A stretch of 54,025 nucleotides of DNA from an uncultured Bacteroidales bacterium. Its GTDB lineage: Bacteria > Bacteroidota > Bacteroidia > Bacteroidales > UBA932. A program made the translations under genes and the position numbers. The stretch is from positions 1 through 54,025 of the forward strand of contig CAMGFA010000006.1 in NCBI GenBank assembly GCA_946055165.1, given 5' to 3'. The notes under the pieces were generated by a model, which searched no databases, was not told where the DNA came from, and saw nothing but the letters and a program-made list of their open reading frames with translations. Shown here one piece after another: positions 43,850-52,725 of the stretch. How positions within the stretch are numbered: position 1 is the stretch's first letter; each line of letters begins with the position of its first letter.

Positions 43850-45043
43850 ATGGCAAAATCGATCTGCTTGTACTTCCAGGTACATCAACCTACAAGACTC
43901 AGATTGTACAGGTTCTTTGATATCGGCAAGGACTCACACTATTACGACGACTTCCAGAACAGAACCATCCTCAAAAGGATAGCACAGAAATGCTACCTGC
44001 CGATGAACGAGCTCCTTCTCAAGGCCATCAAGGCCTACAAGGGAGAGTTCAAGGTGGCATTCTCCATCTCCGGCTCCGCACTCGAGCAGTTCGAGCGTTA
44101 TGCTCCGGAGGTACTCGACAGCTTCAAGGCTCTGGCCGATACCGGCTGCGTGGAGTTCCTCTGCGAGACCTATTACCACTCCCTTGCAGCCGTGGCTTCA
44201 GGTTCGGAGTTCCAGTTCCAGGTGCAGAAACACAAAGAAGCCATCGAGCACTATTTCGGCCAGACTCCTGTAAGCTTCCGCAATACCGAACTTATTTATT
44301 CCGATGCCATCGGCCGTCAGGTTTACGAACTCGGATTCAAGACAATGCTCACTGAAGGAGCCCGCCACATTATGGGTTGGCGTTCTCCGAACTATGTTTA
44401 TAACAACGACCTCGTGGAAGGCCAGAAACTGCTTCTCCGCAACTACTCCCTTTCCGACGACATAGCTTTCCGCTTCGGCGACCGCAACTGGGCCGGCTGG
44501 CCTCTCACCGCAGAGAAGTTCAAGAGCTGGGTCAGCGCTGCCGAGGGTGACTATGTGGGTCTGTTTATGGATTACGAGACCTTCGGAGAGCACACCGACA
44601 AGGCAAGCGGAATCTTCGACTTTATGGCGGCTCTTCCGGGTGAAATCCTCAAGGACGGAAAAATCCGCTTCCTGACCCCTAAAGAGGTGGCTGCCGAGTT
44701 CAAGAGCGTGGGCGACCTTTCCGTTCCGAACGCAATCTCCTGGGCAGACGAAGAGCGCGACCTCACAGCCTGGCTCGGCAACGATTTGCAGAACGAGGCC
44801 TTCAACAAGCTCTACTCCCTGCGTGAGAAACTGTCCCTTCTCGACAATCCTGTTCTCTGGGCCGATTACGGACACCTCTCCGAGAGCGACCACCTTTATT
44901 ATATGTGCACCAAGTTCTTCACCGACGGAGACATGCACAAATATTTCAACCCTTATGCAAGCCCTTATGAGGCATTCATCAACTATATGAATGTGCTCAG
45001 TGATTTTATAATCCGCGTCAATGACGCAATAGCAGTTAAGTAG
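43850..45043 (+). CDS. GH57 family alpha-amylase-like enzyme
   Basis: This 397-residue protein has the five GH57 signature regions in part: CLYFQVHQPTRLR (motif 1, HQP), EFLCETYYHSL (motif 2), SFRNTELIYSD with the nucleophile Glu ~147 (motif 3) and GLFMDYETFGEH with the catalytic Asp ~240 (motif 4). It lacks a signal peptide, so it acts in the cytoplasm on intracellular glucan. Activity may be amylase or 4-alpha-glucanotransferase. It is 7 nt after the glycosyltransferase and 10 nt before the phosphorylase. Confidence 0.9.
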   Translation: MAKSICLYFQVHQPTRLRLYRFFDIGKDSHYYDDFQNRTILKRIAQKCYLPMNELLLKAIKAYKGEFKVAFSISGSALEQFERYAPEVLDSFKALADTGCVEFLCETYYHSLAAVASGSEFQFQVQKHKEAIEHYFGQTPVSFRNTELIYSDAIGRQVYELGFKTMLTEGARHIMGWRSPNYVYNNDLVEGQKLLLRNYSLSDDIAFRFGDRNWAGWPLTAEKFKSWVSAAEGDYVGLFMDYETFGEHTDKASGIFDFMAALPGEILKDGKIRFLTPKEVAAEFKSVGDLSVPNAISWADEERDLTAWLGNDLQNEAFNKLYSLREKLSLLDNPVLWADYGHLSESDHLYYMCTKFFTDGDMHKYFNPYASPYEAFINYMNVLSDFIIRVNDAIAVK

Positions 45044-45053
45044 TGTATTTTTT

Positions 45054-47609
45054 ATGAACGTAAATGCAAGTTACACACCATCTTTTCAAAGTGTGATGGT
45101 GACACGCCACCTGCCTGAAGCCCTTAAAGGGCTTGAGACTCTGTGCAAGAATCTCTGGTGGTGCTGGAACGACAACGCCAAGGCCCTCTTCAAGAGCATC
45201 GACGCCGATCTCTGGCACAAATCGGGTCACAATCCGATGGAGATTCTGGACAAAGTAAGTCTCAAGCGCTATTATGATCTGGCAAAGGACAAGGACTTCC
45301 TCGCCCGTCTTGCCGAAGTCATGGATGACTTCAATTCATATATGGCTCTCAAGGCAGAGCGTAAAGAACCTTCGGTAGCGTATTTCTGCATGGAATACGG
45401 TCTGGACACATCCCTCAAGATCTATTCCGGAGGTCTCGGCATTTTGGCCGGAGACTACCTCAAGGAGACATCCGATATGAATGTGAACCTCGTGGCCGTT
45501 GGTCTTCTTTACCGTTATGGTTATTTTACCCAGCGCCTCACCCCTCAGGGCAACCAGGTTGCTGAGTACAATGCCCAGGACTTCCTTAAAATCCCTGCCG
45601 AGCCGGTGATCGGTGAGAACGGTGAGTGGAAGACCGTGAGCATGAAGCTCGCAGGCCGTACGATGTACGCCAGAATATGGAAAGTGGCAGTGGGCCGCAC
45701 CGACCTCTATCTCCTCGATACGGATTTCGAGGCCAACGATCCAAAGGACCGTTCTGTGACCCATAATCTCTATGGCGGCGACCGCGACAACCGTATCAAG
45801 CAGGAAATCCTGCTCGGAATCGGTGGTGTTAGGGCTCTCCGCTCCATGGGCATCAATCCTACCATCTACCATTACAACGAGGGTCACGCCGCATTCGCAG
45901 GCCTCGAGAGGCTCCGCGAATATATGCAGGACGGCCACTACAGCCTCAGCGAGGCTACGGAGCTCGTAAGGGCATCGTCCCTTTACACAACCCACACTCC
46001 TGTTCCGGCAGGCCACGATGCCTTCACCGAAGAGGAACTGGGTCCGTACTTCGGCCACTATCCTGCCCGCTTCGGAATCGACTGGCGCGGACTTATGAGT
46101 TTCGGCAAGATCAATCCGGACGACCACAACGAGAAATTCTCCATGTCCGTGCTTGCTGCCAATATGAGCCAGAACGTGAACGGTGTGTCAATGCTTCACG
46201 GCAAGGTGAGCCAGGACATCTTCGCAGACATGTACCCGGGCTACCTTCCTGAGGAACTGTATATCAGTTATGTAACCAACGGCGTTCATTACCCTACCTG
46301 GACCGCAAAGGAATGGAAGGCCATCCACAGCAAGGTGTTCGGCAAGGAATTCGCCACCTACCATTACGACAAGTCCTGCTTCAACGGTATTTATTCCGTG
46401 AGCGACGAAGACGTTTGGAACGTGCGCAAAGTCCTCAAGACCACTCTTATCGAGGCTGTGAAGGAAAGACTTTCCGACCCTTCCCTTTCTCCTCACTATA
46501 CTCCTGGACAGATTGTGGAAATCAAGGAGAACCTGCGCGACGACGTGCTCACCATCGGTTTCGCCCGTCGTTTCGCAACCTACAAGCGTGCAACCCTGCT
46601 TTTCCGCGACCTCGACAGGCTCAACGAAATCGTGAACAATCCTGAGCGTCCTGTACAGTTCTTCTTTGCAGGAAAGGCTCACCCTGCAGATGTTGCAGGT
46701 CAGGAACTTATCAAGCAGATTGTGGAAATCAGCAAGGACCCTCGCTTTATTGGCAAGATTGTCTTTGTTCCGGGTTACGACATCACTCTCGCAAAGCGCC
46801 TCGTTCAGGGTGTGGACGTGTGGATGAACAACCCTACCCGTCCGCAGGAGGCTTCCGGTACTTCCGGAGAAAAGGCTTCGATGAACGGTGTAATGCACTT
46901 CTCCGTACTCGACGGATGGTGGGTTGAAGGCTATCAGAAGAACGCCGGCTGGGCACTTCCTCTGGAAAAGACCTACGAGGACGACCAGTACCAGAACGAA
47001 CTCGATGCTGCAACCATCTATTCTACAATCGAGAACGAGATTGCTCCGGACTACTACGATGTGGACAAGAACGGCCGCAGCGCAAAATGGATTTCCTATA
47101 TCAAGAATACCATCGCAAGGGTTGCTTCCAACTTCACCACCAACAGGATGCTTACCGATTATGTTAATCAGTACTACATCCCTCAGACCGCCCGCTACAA
47201 TGAGATTGCAGCAGATGGCGGCAAGGCGGCAAAGGAGATTTCTGCATGGAAGAACTTTGTGAGCGAAGAGTGGAACAATATGAGGATTGTGTCCTATACC
47301 CAGCCGGATCCGTCTTATGTGCTGTCCGACAATAACAAGCTCGTGAGTGAGGTTGTTATCGACCTTGGCCGACTCAAACCGGAAGACATAGGTGTAGAGA
47401 TTCTCTTCACTTCCTCCGATGACAAGGGCAAGCTCCACATCCAGGAAATCTTCAATTTCGAACTTGTTTCCTGCGAGAACGGAATTGCCACCTTCCGCAC
47501 TACCATTCTCCCTGAGAGAACCGGTATGTATCAGGTAGGAACCCGAATCTATCCTAAGAATCCGGCCCTGCCTCACCGTCAGGATTTCCCTATAGTGAAA
47601 TGGCTGTAG
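45054..47609 (+). CDS. glgP: Glycogen phosphorylase, DUF3417-containing type
   Basis: This 851-residue enzyme releases glucose-1-phosphate from alpha-1,4-glucan chains. The N-terminal DUF3417 region (about 15-120) has LCKNLWWCWNDNAK. The GT35 catalytic part has YSGGLGILAGDYLK, HYNEGHAAF, FARRFATYKRA and the pyridoxal-phosphate Lys in GTSGEKASMNGVMHFS (~607). The C-terminal ~90 residues form a beta domain ending DFPIVKWL. This is the bacterial-archaeal short alpha-glucan phosphorylase type, not the E. coli MalP type. It overlaps ribF by 10 nt, an odd coupling of glycogen breakdown to flavin synthesis. Confidence 0.93.
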   Translation: MNVNASYTPSFQSVMVTRHLPEALKGLETLCKNLWWCWNDNAKALFKSIDADLWHKSGHNPMEILDKVSLKRYYDLAKDKDFLARLAEVMDDFNSYMALKAERKEPSVAYFCMEYGLDTSLKIYSGGLGILAGDYLKETSDMNVNLVAVGLLYRYGYFTQRLTPQGNQVAEYNAQDFLKIPAEPVIGENGEWKTVSMKLAGRTMYARIWKVAVGRTDLYLLDTDFEANDPKDRSVTHNLYGGDRDNRIKQEILLGIGGVRALRSMGINPTIYHYNEGHAAFAGLERLREYMQDGHYSLSEATELVRASSLYTTHTPVPAGHDAFTEEELGPYFGHYPARFGIDWRGLMSFGKINPDDHNEKFSMSVLAANMSQNVNGVSMLHGKVSQDIFADMYPGYLPEELYISYVTNGVHYPTWTAKEWKAIHSKVFGKEFATYHYDKSCFNGIYSVSDEDVWNVRKVLKTTLIEAVKERLSDPSLSPHYTPGQIVEIKENLRDDVLTIGFARRFATYKRATLLFRDLDRLNEIVNNPERPVQFFFAGKAHPADVAGQELIKQIVEISKDPRFIGKIVFVPGYDITLAKRLVQGVDVWMNNPTRPQEASGTSGEKASMNGVMHFSVLDGWWVEGYQKNAGWALPLEKTYEDDQYQNELDAATIYSTIENEIAPDYYDVDKNGRSAKWISYIKNTIARVASNFTTNRMLTDYVNQYYIPQTARYNEIAADGGKAAKEISAWKNFVSEEWNNMRIVSYTQPDPSYVLSDNNKLVSEVVIDLGRLKPEDIGVEILFTSSDDKGKLHIQEIFNFELVSCENGIATFRTTILPERTGMYQVGTRIYPKNPALPHRQDFPIVKWL

Positions 47610-48475
47610 CGGCAACCGGATTTTTCGACGGTGTCCACCTCGGACATCAGGCTGTAATAAAGACTTTGCTCGATTGTGCTTCACGGCACGGCGGGCAAAG
47701 TCTCGTTATCAGCTTCTGGCCTCATCCGAGGGTCTTTCTGCAGAACGGGGCGCGCGAACTCTGCCTTCTCTGTTCGCAGGAGGAAAAACTTTCCCTTCTC
47801 AGCGCCTTCGGTGTTGACAAGGTGGAGATACTGCCTTTCAGCTCCGATTTTGCCGCGCTCGATGCCCGGGCCTATCTGACTATGCTCAGAGATAATTATG
47901 GAGTTGGCTGCATTGTCCTGGGCTATGATAATCGTTTTGGCTCCGACGGCCTGGATACCATGCAGATAGCATCTCTTGCCCGTGAAATGGGCTTTGAAGT
48001 GGAGGTGGTGGAGCACGCCACAGTGGACGGCGAGGTGGTATCGTCCACAAAAATCAGGAAGCTTCTGCAGGCGGGGGACGTCTCCCTTGCGGGCAGGATG
48101 CTCGGCTACGGCTATTCCCTCACGGGAGTGGTGGTGGCGGGGAAGCAGATGGGTCGCACCATAGGTTTCCCGACGGCCAATCTGCAGCTGCGCGAACCGC
48201 TCAAGTGCGTGCCGGCTGCGGGGGTCTATCTTTCAGAAGTGCAGGTCAAGGGCCGCACTTATTTTGGAATGAGCAATATAGATTCGGTGCGGAGAATAGA
48301 GACTCACATTCTGGATTTTGATGAAGATATCTACGGACTGGACATAAAAGTAAGCTTTATCGACAGAATCCGTGATGAGATGCACTTCAATTCTTTCGAT
48401 GAACTCAAAATTCAACTGGAATTGGACAGAATGTCAGTAAAAAATCGTATCTTCGCAGCCGATGAAAAAAGATAA
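47600..48475 (+). CDS. ribF: Bifunctional riboflavin kinase/FAD synthetase
   Basis: This 291-residue enzyme converts riboflavin to FMN and FAD. The N-terminal nucleotidyl transferase domain has GFFDGVHLGHQ (H-x-G-H), SFWPHPRVF, LGYDNRFGSD and VSSTKIRKLL. The C-terminal flavokinase domain begins GKQMGRTIGFPTANL and includes GLDIKVSFIDRIRDEMHF. The N-terminus is short: the ATG 47600 lies in the glgP tail and leaves only six residues before the first motif, whereas family members usually have a longer lead, so the start may reflect fusion to glgP. A small gene overlaps its 3' end. Confidence 0.93.
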   Translation: MAVAATGFFDGVHLGHQAVIKTLLDCASRHGGQSLVISFWPHPRVFLQNGARELCLLCSQEEKLSLLSAFGVDKVEILPFSSDFAALDARAYLTMLRDNYGVGCIVLGYDNRFGSDGLDTMQIASLAREMGFEVEVVEHATVDGEVVSSTKIRKLLQAGDVSLAGRMLGYGYSLTGVVVAGKQMGRTIGFPTANLQLREPLKCVPAAGVYLSEVQVKGRTYFGMSNIDSVRRIETHILDFDEDIYGLDIKVSFIDRIRDEMHFNSFDELKIQLELDRMSVKNRIFAADEKR

Positions 48476-48599
48476 CACAAAAACAAAAGATAACAGAGAG
48501 CGCGAGACGCGTATTTTCTCCGACAAATTCAGCAAGGAGGAAAAAAGGAAGCTCGTGATATACTCTGAAATCTTTAAAGCAAAATATAAAGATGTCTGA
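48462..48599 (+). CDS. 45-residue basic protein between ribF and greA
   Basis: A small frame overlaps ribF by 14 nt and greA by 8 nt. It runs from ATG 48462 to TGA 48597-48599 and encodes a Lys/Arg/Glu-rich peptide (MKKDNTKTKDNRERETR...) that ends in an amphipathic helix (KEEKRKLVIYSEIFKAKY). The overlapping placement on both sides argues for a real translated gene, because otherwise greA would lie 116 nt after ribF with no promoter element. It could be a small nucleic-acid-binding or ribosome-associated peptide. No family is recognised. Confidence 0.6.
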   Translation: MKKDNTKTKDNRERETRIFSDKFSKEEKRKLVIYSEIFKAKYKDV

Positions 48600-49062
48600 A
48601 ATTCATTACATAAGCCAGGAAGGGCTTGAAAACATCAAGAAGGAATTGGCGGACGCTCTTGCACAGCGTCCTGTTATTTCTGCGGCCATTGCGGAGGCCC
48701 GCGAGAAGGGTGACCTCTCCGAGAACGCGGAATACGAATCGGCCCGAGAGGCACAGAGCCTTCTGGAAATCAAAATCGCCAATCTCAAAAATATGATTGC
48801 CAACGCCAAGGTGGTGGACGCTGCAATGCTCTCTACGGACAAGGTGCAGATGCTCAACACCGTGAAGGTGGAGAATATGAACGCACATCAGCAGATGACT
48901 TTCACGATTGTGGGGGAGTCCGAGGCCGATTTTTCCAAAGGCAAGCTCGCAGCCACCACTCCAATAGCCAAGGCCCTCATAGGCCATGCTGTAGGCGATA
49001 TTGTGGAGGCCAAGGTTCCGGCCGGTGTCTTGAAATTCAAAATCCTTGAAATAAGTATATAA
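48592..49062 (+). CDS. greA: Transcription elongation factor GreA
   Basis: This 156-residue factor stimulates RNA cleavage in backtracked RNA polymerase. The N-terminal coiled coil carries the acidic tip AREKGDLSENAEYESARE (Asp and Glu at about residues 42 and 45), and the C-terminal FKBP-like domain has TPIAKALIGHAVGDIVEAKVPAG. Length is typical. The start ATG overlaps the small upstream gene and its TAA shares a base with the HIT gene (TAATG). Confidence 0.95.
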   Translation: MSEIHYISQEGLENIKKELADALAQRPVISAAIAEAREKGDLSENAEYESAREAQSLLEIKIANLKNMIANAKVVDAAMLSTDKVQMLNTVKVENMNAHQQMTFTIVGESEADFSKGKLAATTPIAKALIGHAVGDIVEAKVPAGVLKFKILEISI

Positions 49063-49466
49063 TGACTATTTTCACAAAAATAGCCAAGGGGGAGATTCCA
49101 TCTTACAAAGTGGCGGAAAGCGATGAGTTTTACGCCTTTTTGGATATAAGCCCTCTTGCTGAGGGGCACACCCTCGTTATCCCAAAGAATATTGAGGACG
49201 ATTATATCTTCCATCTCGATGAAAAGACCTATTCCGGCTTATGGGCTTTTGCCCGCAAGGTGGCTCTTGCCCTCAAGGCCGCAGTTCCTTGCAAAAGGGT
49301 AGGAGTGGCCGTTTTGGGTATGGAAGTTCCTCACACCCACATCCACCTTGTGCCTATGCAGAGCGAGGCCGACCTCGACTTCCGCAAAGAGCGCCCTCAG
49401 GTGAGCGACGAGCGCAAGGCCGAACTTGCCGCAGCTATCCTTGCGGAGTTCGAAAAACTCAAGTAA
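49062..49466 (+). CDS. HIT-family nucleotide hydrolase
   Basis: This 134-residue Hint-branch protein has IFTKIAKGEIPSYKV and the histidine triad VPHTHIHLVPM (H-x-H-x-H, about residues 91-95). Hint proteins hydrolyse nucleoside phosphoramidates such as adenosine 5'-phosphoramidate. It is translationally coupled to greA (TAATG) and lies 7 nt before the lipoprotein gene. Confidence 0.92.
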   Translation: MTIFTKIAKGEIPSYKVAESDEFYAFLDISPLAEGHTLVIPKNIEDDYIFHLDEKTYSGLWAFARKVALALKAAVPCKRVGVAVLGMEVPHTHIHLVPMQSEADLDFRKERPQVSDERKAELAAAILAEFEKLK

Positions 49467-49473
49467 TCTGCTT

Positions 49474-50565
49474 ATGAAAAAGAAGTTCCTGTATATTTTC
49501 GCTGCACTTGCAGCAGTTTCCTGCTCGCCCAAAGCCGAATTGGCCATTAGCGTGGACGGCTGTCCGGACAAGTCATTGGCCGTGTTGGGAGTCACCGGCA
49601 AGAGCACCCATCTGCTCGATTCGCTGAGGACCGATTCCCAGGGCAGGGCCAGCTACTCTCTCGAACTGCCCAAAGGGGAAGTCGAGCTCGTCTATGTGCT
49701 CAAGGACGGTTACCGTCTTGCAGCGGCATTCCTCGAACCGGGCTCAAAAGTGAGCATCGTGGCCGATACCCTCGGCAACTACAGCGTCAGCGGCAACAAG
49801 GAATCGGAACAGCTTTGCAGCCTCGAAGCCGATTACAGGAGCTTTATCCACGAGATGGACTCGGCCGAAGACCTGCAGGCTGTCAACAGGATATATGTGG
49901 ACTACTATCGCAAGAGCCTGCAGTACGCTCTCAACAACAAGGGTGAGCTTTCTACCATTCCGCTTCTTTATCAGCAGCTTACTCCGGGCGTTCCGGTCTT
50001 CTCGCAGTACACCGATGCCATCGTTTTCCGTCAGGTTTGCGACAGTCTCAAACAGCAGTATCCTCACTTGAGGATAGTAAAGGCCCTCGAAAAGGAGACC
50101 AAACAGCGCGAGAACCAGCTGGCTATGAGCATCAAAATCTCCACTGCGCAGGAAGTCGGTTTTCCGGACATCGTTCTGCCCGATGTGAACGCACAGCCGG
50201 TTTCCCTTGCCGGAATACGGGCAAAGGCAGTGCTTCTGCACTTCTGGTCTGTGGAGGATGCCGCCCAGAAACTCATCAATACCGATATTCTGCTTCCTCT
50301 CTACGAGGAATACCACAGCAAAGGCTTCGAGATTTATTCCGTATGCGTGAGCACCGACAAGGCCCTTTGGGCATCGGTTCTGCGCAATCAGAAACTGCCT
50401 TGGATAAATGTCTGCGACGGTTTTGGAACAGCATCGGGAGCGGTGTCTCTCTATAACGTGAGCTCTCTGCCTTACTCCCTTCTCATTGCCGACGGCAGCG
50501 TGAGCACAGCAAAAATAAGCGGCGAGAAGGAACTCCGCCGCGAATTGTCAAAACTGCTCAAGTAG
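49474..50565 (+). CDS. Lipoprotein with a thioredoxin-like fold lacking the CxxC site
   Basis: This 363-residue protein starts at ATG 49474 with a lipoprotein signal (FAALAAVSC, lipid Cys about 17). A DUF4369-like N-terminal beta domain (about 20-115) and a helical linker lead to a C-terminal TlpA/AhpC-type domain (about 230-363) with FPDIVLPDVNAQPVSL. Where thioredoxins have W-C-x-x-C, this one has LLHFWSVEDAAQKL, so both active-site cysteines are absent. It is therefore unlikely to be a redox enzyme and may act as a binding or chaperone protein on the periplasmic side. It closes the long plus-strand run and ends 2 nt from holA in convergent orientation. Confidence 0.8.
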   Translation: MKKKFLYIFAALAAVSCSPKAELAISVDGCPDKSLAVLGVTGKSTHLLDSLRTDSQGRASYSLELPKGEVELVYVLKDGYRLAAAFLEPGSKVSIVADTLGNYSVSGNKESEQLCSLEADYRSFIHEMDSAEDLQAVNRIYVDYYRKSLQYALNNKGELSTIPLLYQQLTPGVPVFSQYTDAIVFRQVCDSLKQQYPHLRIVKALEKETKQRENQLAMSIKISTAQEVGFPDIVLPDVNAQPVSLAGIRAKAVLLHFWSVEDAAQKLINTDILLPLYEEYHSKGFEIYSVCVSTDKALWASVLRNQKLPWINVCDGFGTASGAVSLYNVSSLPYSLLIADGSVSTAKISGEKELRRELSKLLK

Positions 50566-50567
50566 TT

Positions 50568-51614
50568 TTACATTCCTAGAATTTTGGCGACGAGCTCCAC
50601 AAAGAGTTCGCCGTCTTCGCTTTGTACCCCGTCGCCACCCTTGCCGAGGTAGTCGTATTCGCAGAGCAGCGAAATGATCTGCATTGTTTTCTGGATGGGG
50701 TAATTGCGCGCGGCCGCATCGTAATCCTTATAGAAATACGGGTTCACTCCCTTGAGCGCTTCGGCTTTTTCTGCCGGGCCGAAGGCAGTGCCTCTTGCCA
50801 TAAGGGCTTGGTAACGAAGGAGATGGTTGAAAGTGGCGTAGAGGGTGCTCACAGCCATAGGAAGTTTGAATTTGGCTCCGTTGCCCAGATGGGCAGCAAT
50901 TTTGAGGGCCTTTTCGCCCTGGCGGTAGCAGAGAGCCTTGCTCACTTCGAAAATGCTGAACTGGCGCGATACTCCTACGTTCTTTTCTATGTCCTGCACC
51001 CTGACTTTGCTGCAGCCCTGCTCCAGATTCTTGAGCAGCTTGTCCGTTTCCAGAGCGATTGCACTGAGGTTGGTTCCCACCGATTCGGCCATAAGCATTG
51101 CTGCTTCGGGTTCTATCTGAAGTCCTCTGGAGTTGAAGTAGCCTTCTATCCATTTGGGCAACTCCCAATCCTTCATCAGAGGGCTGTCCAGAACCGCCCC
51201 ATTTTTTACAACGCTCTTGTACAGGGCTTTGCGTTTGTCGGCGGAATCCCCATGCATAAGAATTACGAGAACTGTGCTGTCCAGGGGATTGTCGCAGTAG
51301 ATGGCAAGGTTTTCAAGGTTTTTCATCAGCTGTGCTTCCTTGAGTACCACCAGATTGCGCTCGCTCATCATAGGGAAGCGGCGGGCGTTGTCGATCACCG
51401 TTTCGGCCTTGACCTCGTTGCCGTAGAGGACGCTCTGGTTGAAGTCCCTGAAACTTTCTTCTATGCAATTGTCCATTATGGCTTGGCAGAGGAGATCGGG
51501 GTAGTAACTTTCCTCTCCCATAAGGAGATAGATTTTACGGAACTCTCCGCTTGAGATTTCCGCCATAAGGTCCTTGCATATTTTTTCGGGACTCGCTGCG
51601 CTTTTTGTTGCCAT
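50568..51614 (-). CDS. holA: DNA polymerase III subunit delta
   Basis: This 348-residue clamp-loader subunit has the usual three domains. The N-terminal AAA-like part has FRKIYLLMGEESYYPDLL and RRFPMMSERNLVVLKEAQ; the middle has VGTNLSAIALETDKLLKNL; the C-terminal collar has FSIFEVSKALCYRQGEKALKIAAHL. It opens the sliding clamp with the gamma/tau and delta' subunits. The start is ATG 51614; an in-frame start three codons upstream (51623) is also possible. Confidence 0.9.
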   Translation of the reverse strand: MATKSAASPEKICKDLMAEISSGEFRKIYLLMGEESYYPDLLCQAIMDNCIEESFRDFNQSVLYGNEVKAETVIDNARRFPMMSERNLVVLKEAQLMKNLENLAIYCDNPLDSTVLVILMHGDSADKRKALYKSVVKNGAVLDSPLMKDWELPKWIEGYFNSRGLQIEPEAAMLMAESVGTNLSAIALETDKLLKNLEQGCSKVRVQDIEKNVGVSRQFSIFEVSKALCYRQGEKALKIAAHLGNGAKFKLPMAVSTLYATFNHLLRYQALMARGTAFGPAEKAEALKGVNPYFYKDYDAAARNYPIQKTMQIISLLCEYDYLGKGGDGVQSEDGELFVELVAKILGM

Positions 51615-51647
51615 AGAAAACAAAATTAATCAATTTCCGCCAAAAAC

Positions 51648-51681
51648 AAAAACCGGCCCTCTTTGGAAGGACCGGTTTTAT
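51648..51681 (-). terminator. Terminator between fba and holA
   Basis: AAACCGG pairs with CCGGTTT, with an inner CCT/AGG stem, around CTTTGG. On the minus strand it is followed by TTTTTG after the fba stop. Its A-flank and T-flank symmetry means it could function in both directions, but only fba transcription reaches it from that side. Confidence 0.75.
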
Positions 51682-51696
51682 AGTGTTGGGAAATAC

Positions 51697-52698
51697 TTAT
51701 TCAGCCTTTCCGTCTGAGCCGAGTACATTCACAATTTTGTGGATGTAGAGCTTCTTCATTTCGTCGCGGGCAGGGCCGAGGTATTTGCGTGGGTCGAATT
51801 CGCCCGGTTTGTCGTTGAATACCTTGCGTACTGCAGCTGTCATTGCAAGACGTGAGTCGGAGTCGATGTTGATCTTGCAAACGGCGCTCTTGGAAGCCTC
51901 GCGGAGCTGCTCCTCAGGAATACCTACTGCATCAGGAAGTTTACCGCCGTTGGCGTTGATGATGTCCACATACTCCTGTGGAACGGATGAAGATCCGTGG
52001 AGAACGATAGGGAAGCCAGGGAGCTTATTCTCGATTTCGTGGAGAACGTCGAAGGCAAGTGGTGGTGGAACCAGACGGCCGGTCTTAGGGTCGCGGGTGC
52101 ACTGCTCCGGTTTGAATTTGTATGCTCCGTGTGATGTGCCGATGGAGATTGCGAGGGAGTCGCAGCCTGTACGGGTGGCGAAGTCGATAACTTCTTCCGG
52201 CTTTGTGTAGTGAGATACCTCGGAAGCTACCTCATCCTCTACGCCGGCAAGAACGCCGAGCTCAGCCTCAACGGTAACGTCGTACTGGTGAGCATAGTCC
52301 ACAACCTTCTTGGTGAGGGCGATGTTTTCCTCGTAAGGGAGGGAGGAGGCGTCGATCATAACGGAAGAGAAACCGGTGTCAACACAGCTCTTGCAGAGCT
52401 CGAAGCTGTCGCCGTGGTCCAGGTGGAGGACAATCTGAGGGTTCTCCCAGCCGAGTTCCTTTGCATATGCAACTGCACCTTCTGCCATATAGCGGAGAAG
52501 AGTCTGGTTGGCATAGTTGCGGGCACCCTTGCTCACCTGAAGAATAACAGGGGATTTGGTTTCTGCAGAAGCCATTATGATGGCCTGAAGCTGCTCCATA
52601 TTGTTGAAGTTGAAAGCCGGGATAGCATATCCTCCGGCAACGGCCTTCTTGAACATCTCACGGGTGTTCACAAGACCAAGTTCTTTGTATGATACCAT
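51697..52698 (-). CDS. fba: Class II fructose-bisphosphate aldolase
   Basis: This 333-residue zinc enzyme splits fructose-1,6-bisphosphate in glycolysis. It has NFNNMEQLQAIIMAS, the zinc and active-site segment VLHLDHGDSFELCK, GFSSVMIDASSLPYEEN, VEAELGVLAGVEDEV, and the phosphate-site LHGSSSVPQEYVD and INIDSDSRLAMTAA. The start is ATG 52698; the longer frame upstream crosses the promoter region. It is likely monocistronic: it has its own promoter and a terminator hairpin at 51648-51681. Confidence 0.95.
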   Translation of the reverse strand: MVSYKELGLVNTREMFKKAVAGGYAIPAFNFNNMEQLQAIIMASAETKSPVILQVSKGARNYANQTLLRYMAEGAVAYAKELGWENPQIVLHLDHGDSFELCKSCVDTGFSSVMIDASSLPYEENIALTKKVVDYAHQYDVTVEAELGVLAGVEDEVASEVSHYTKPEEVIDFATRTGCDSLAISIGTSHGAYKFKPEQCTRDPKTGRLVPPPLAFDVLHEIENKLPGFPIVLHGSSSVPQEYVDIINANGGKLPDAVGIPEEQLREASKSAVCKINIDSDSRLAMTAAVRKVFNDKPGEFDPRKYLGPARDEMKKLYIHKIVNVLGSDGKAE

Positions 52699-52725
52699 AA
52701 CTTTATATAAGAAATTAGTAAATTC

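Noticed and set aside
46188..47684. Long minus-strand open frame opposite glgP
   Set aside because: It is antisense to a clear glycogen phosphorylase with exact motifs; no homology pattern is seen in it.
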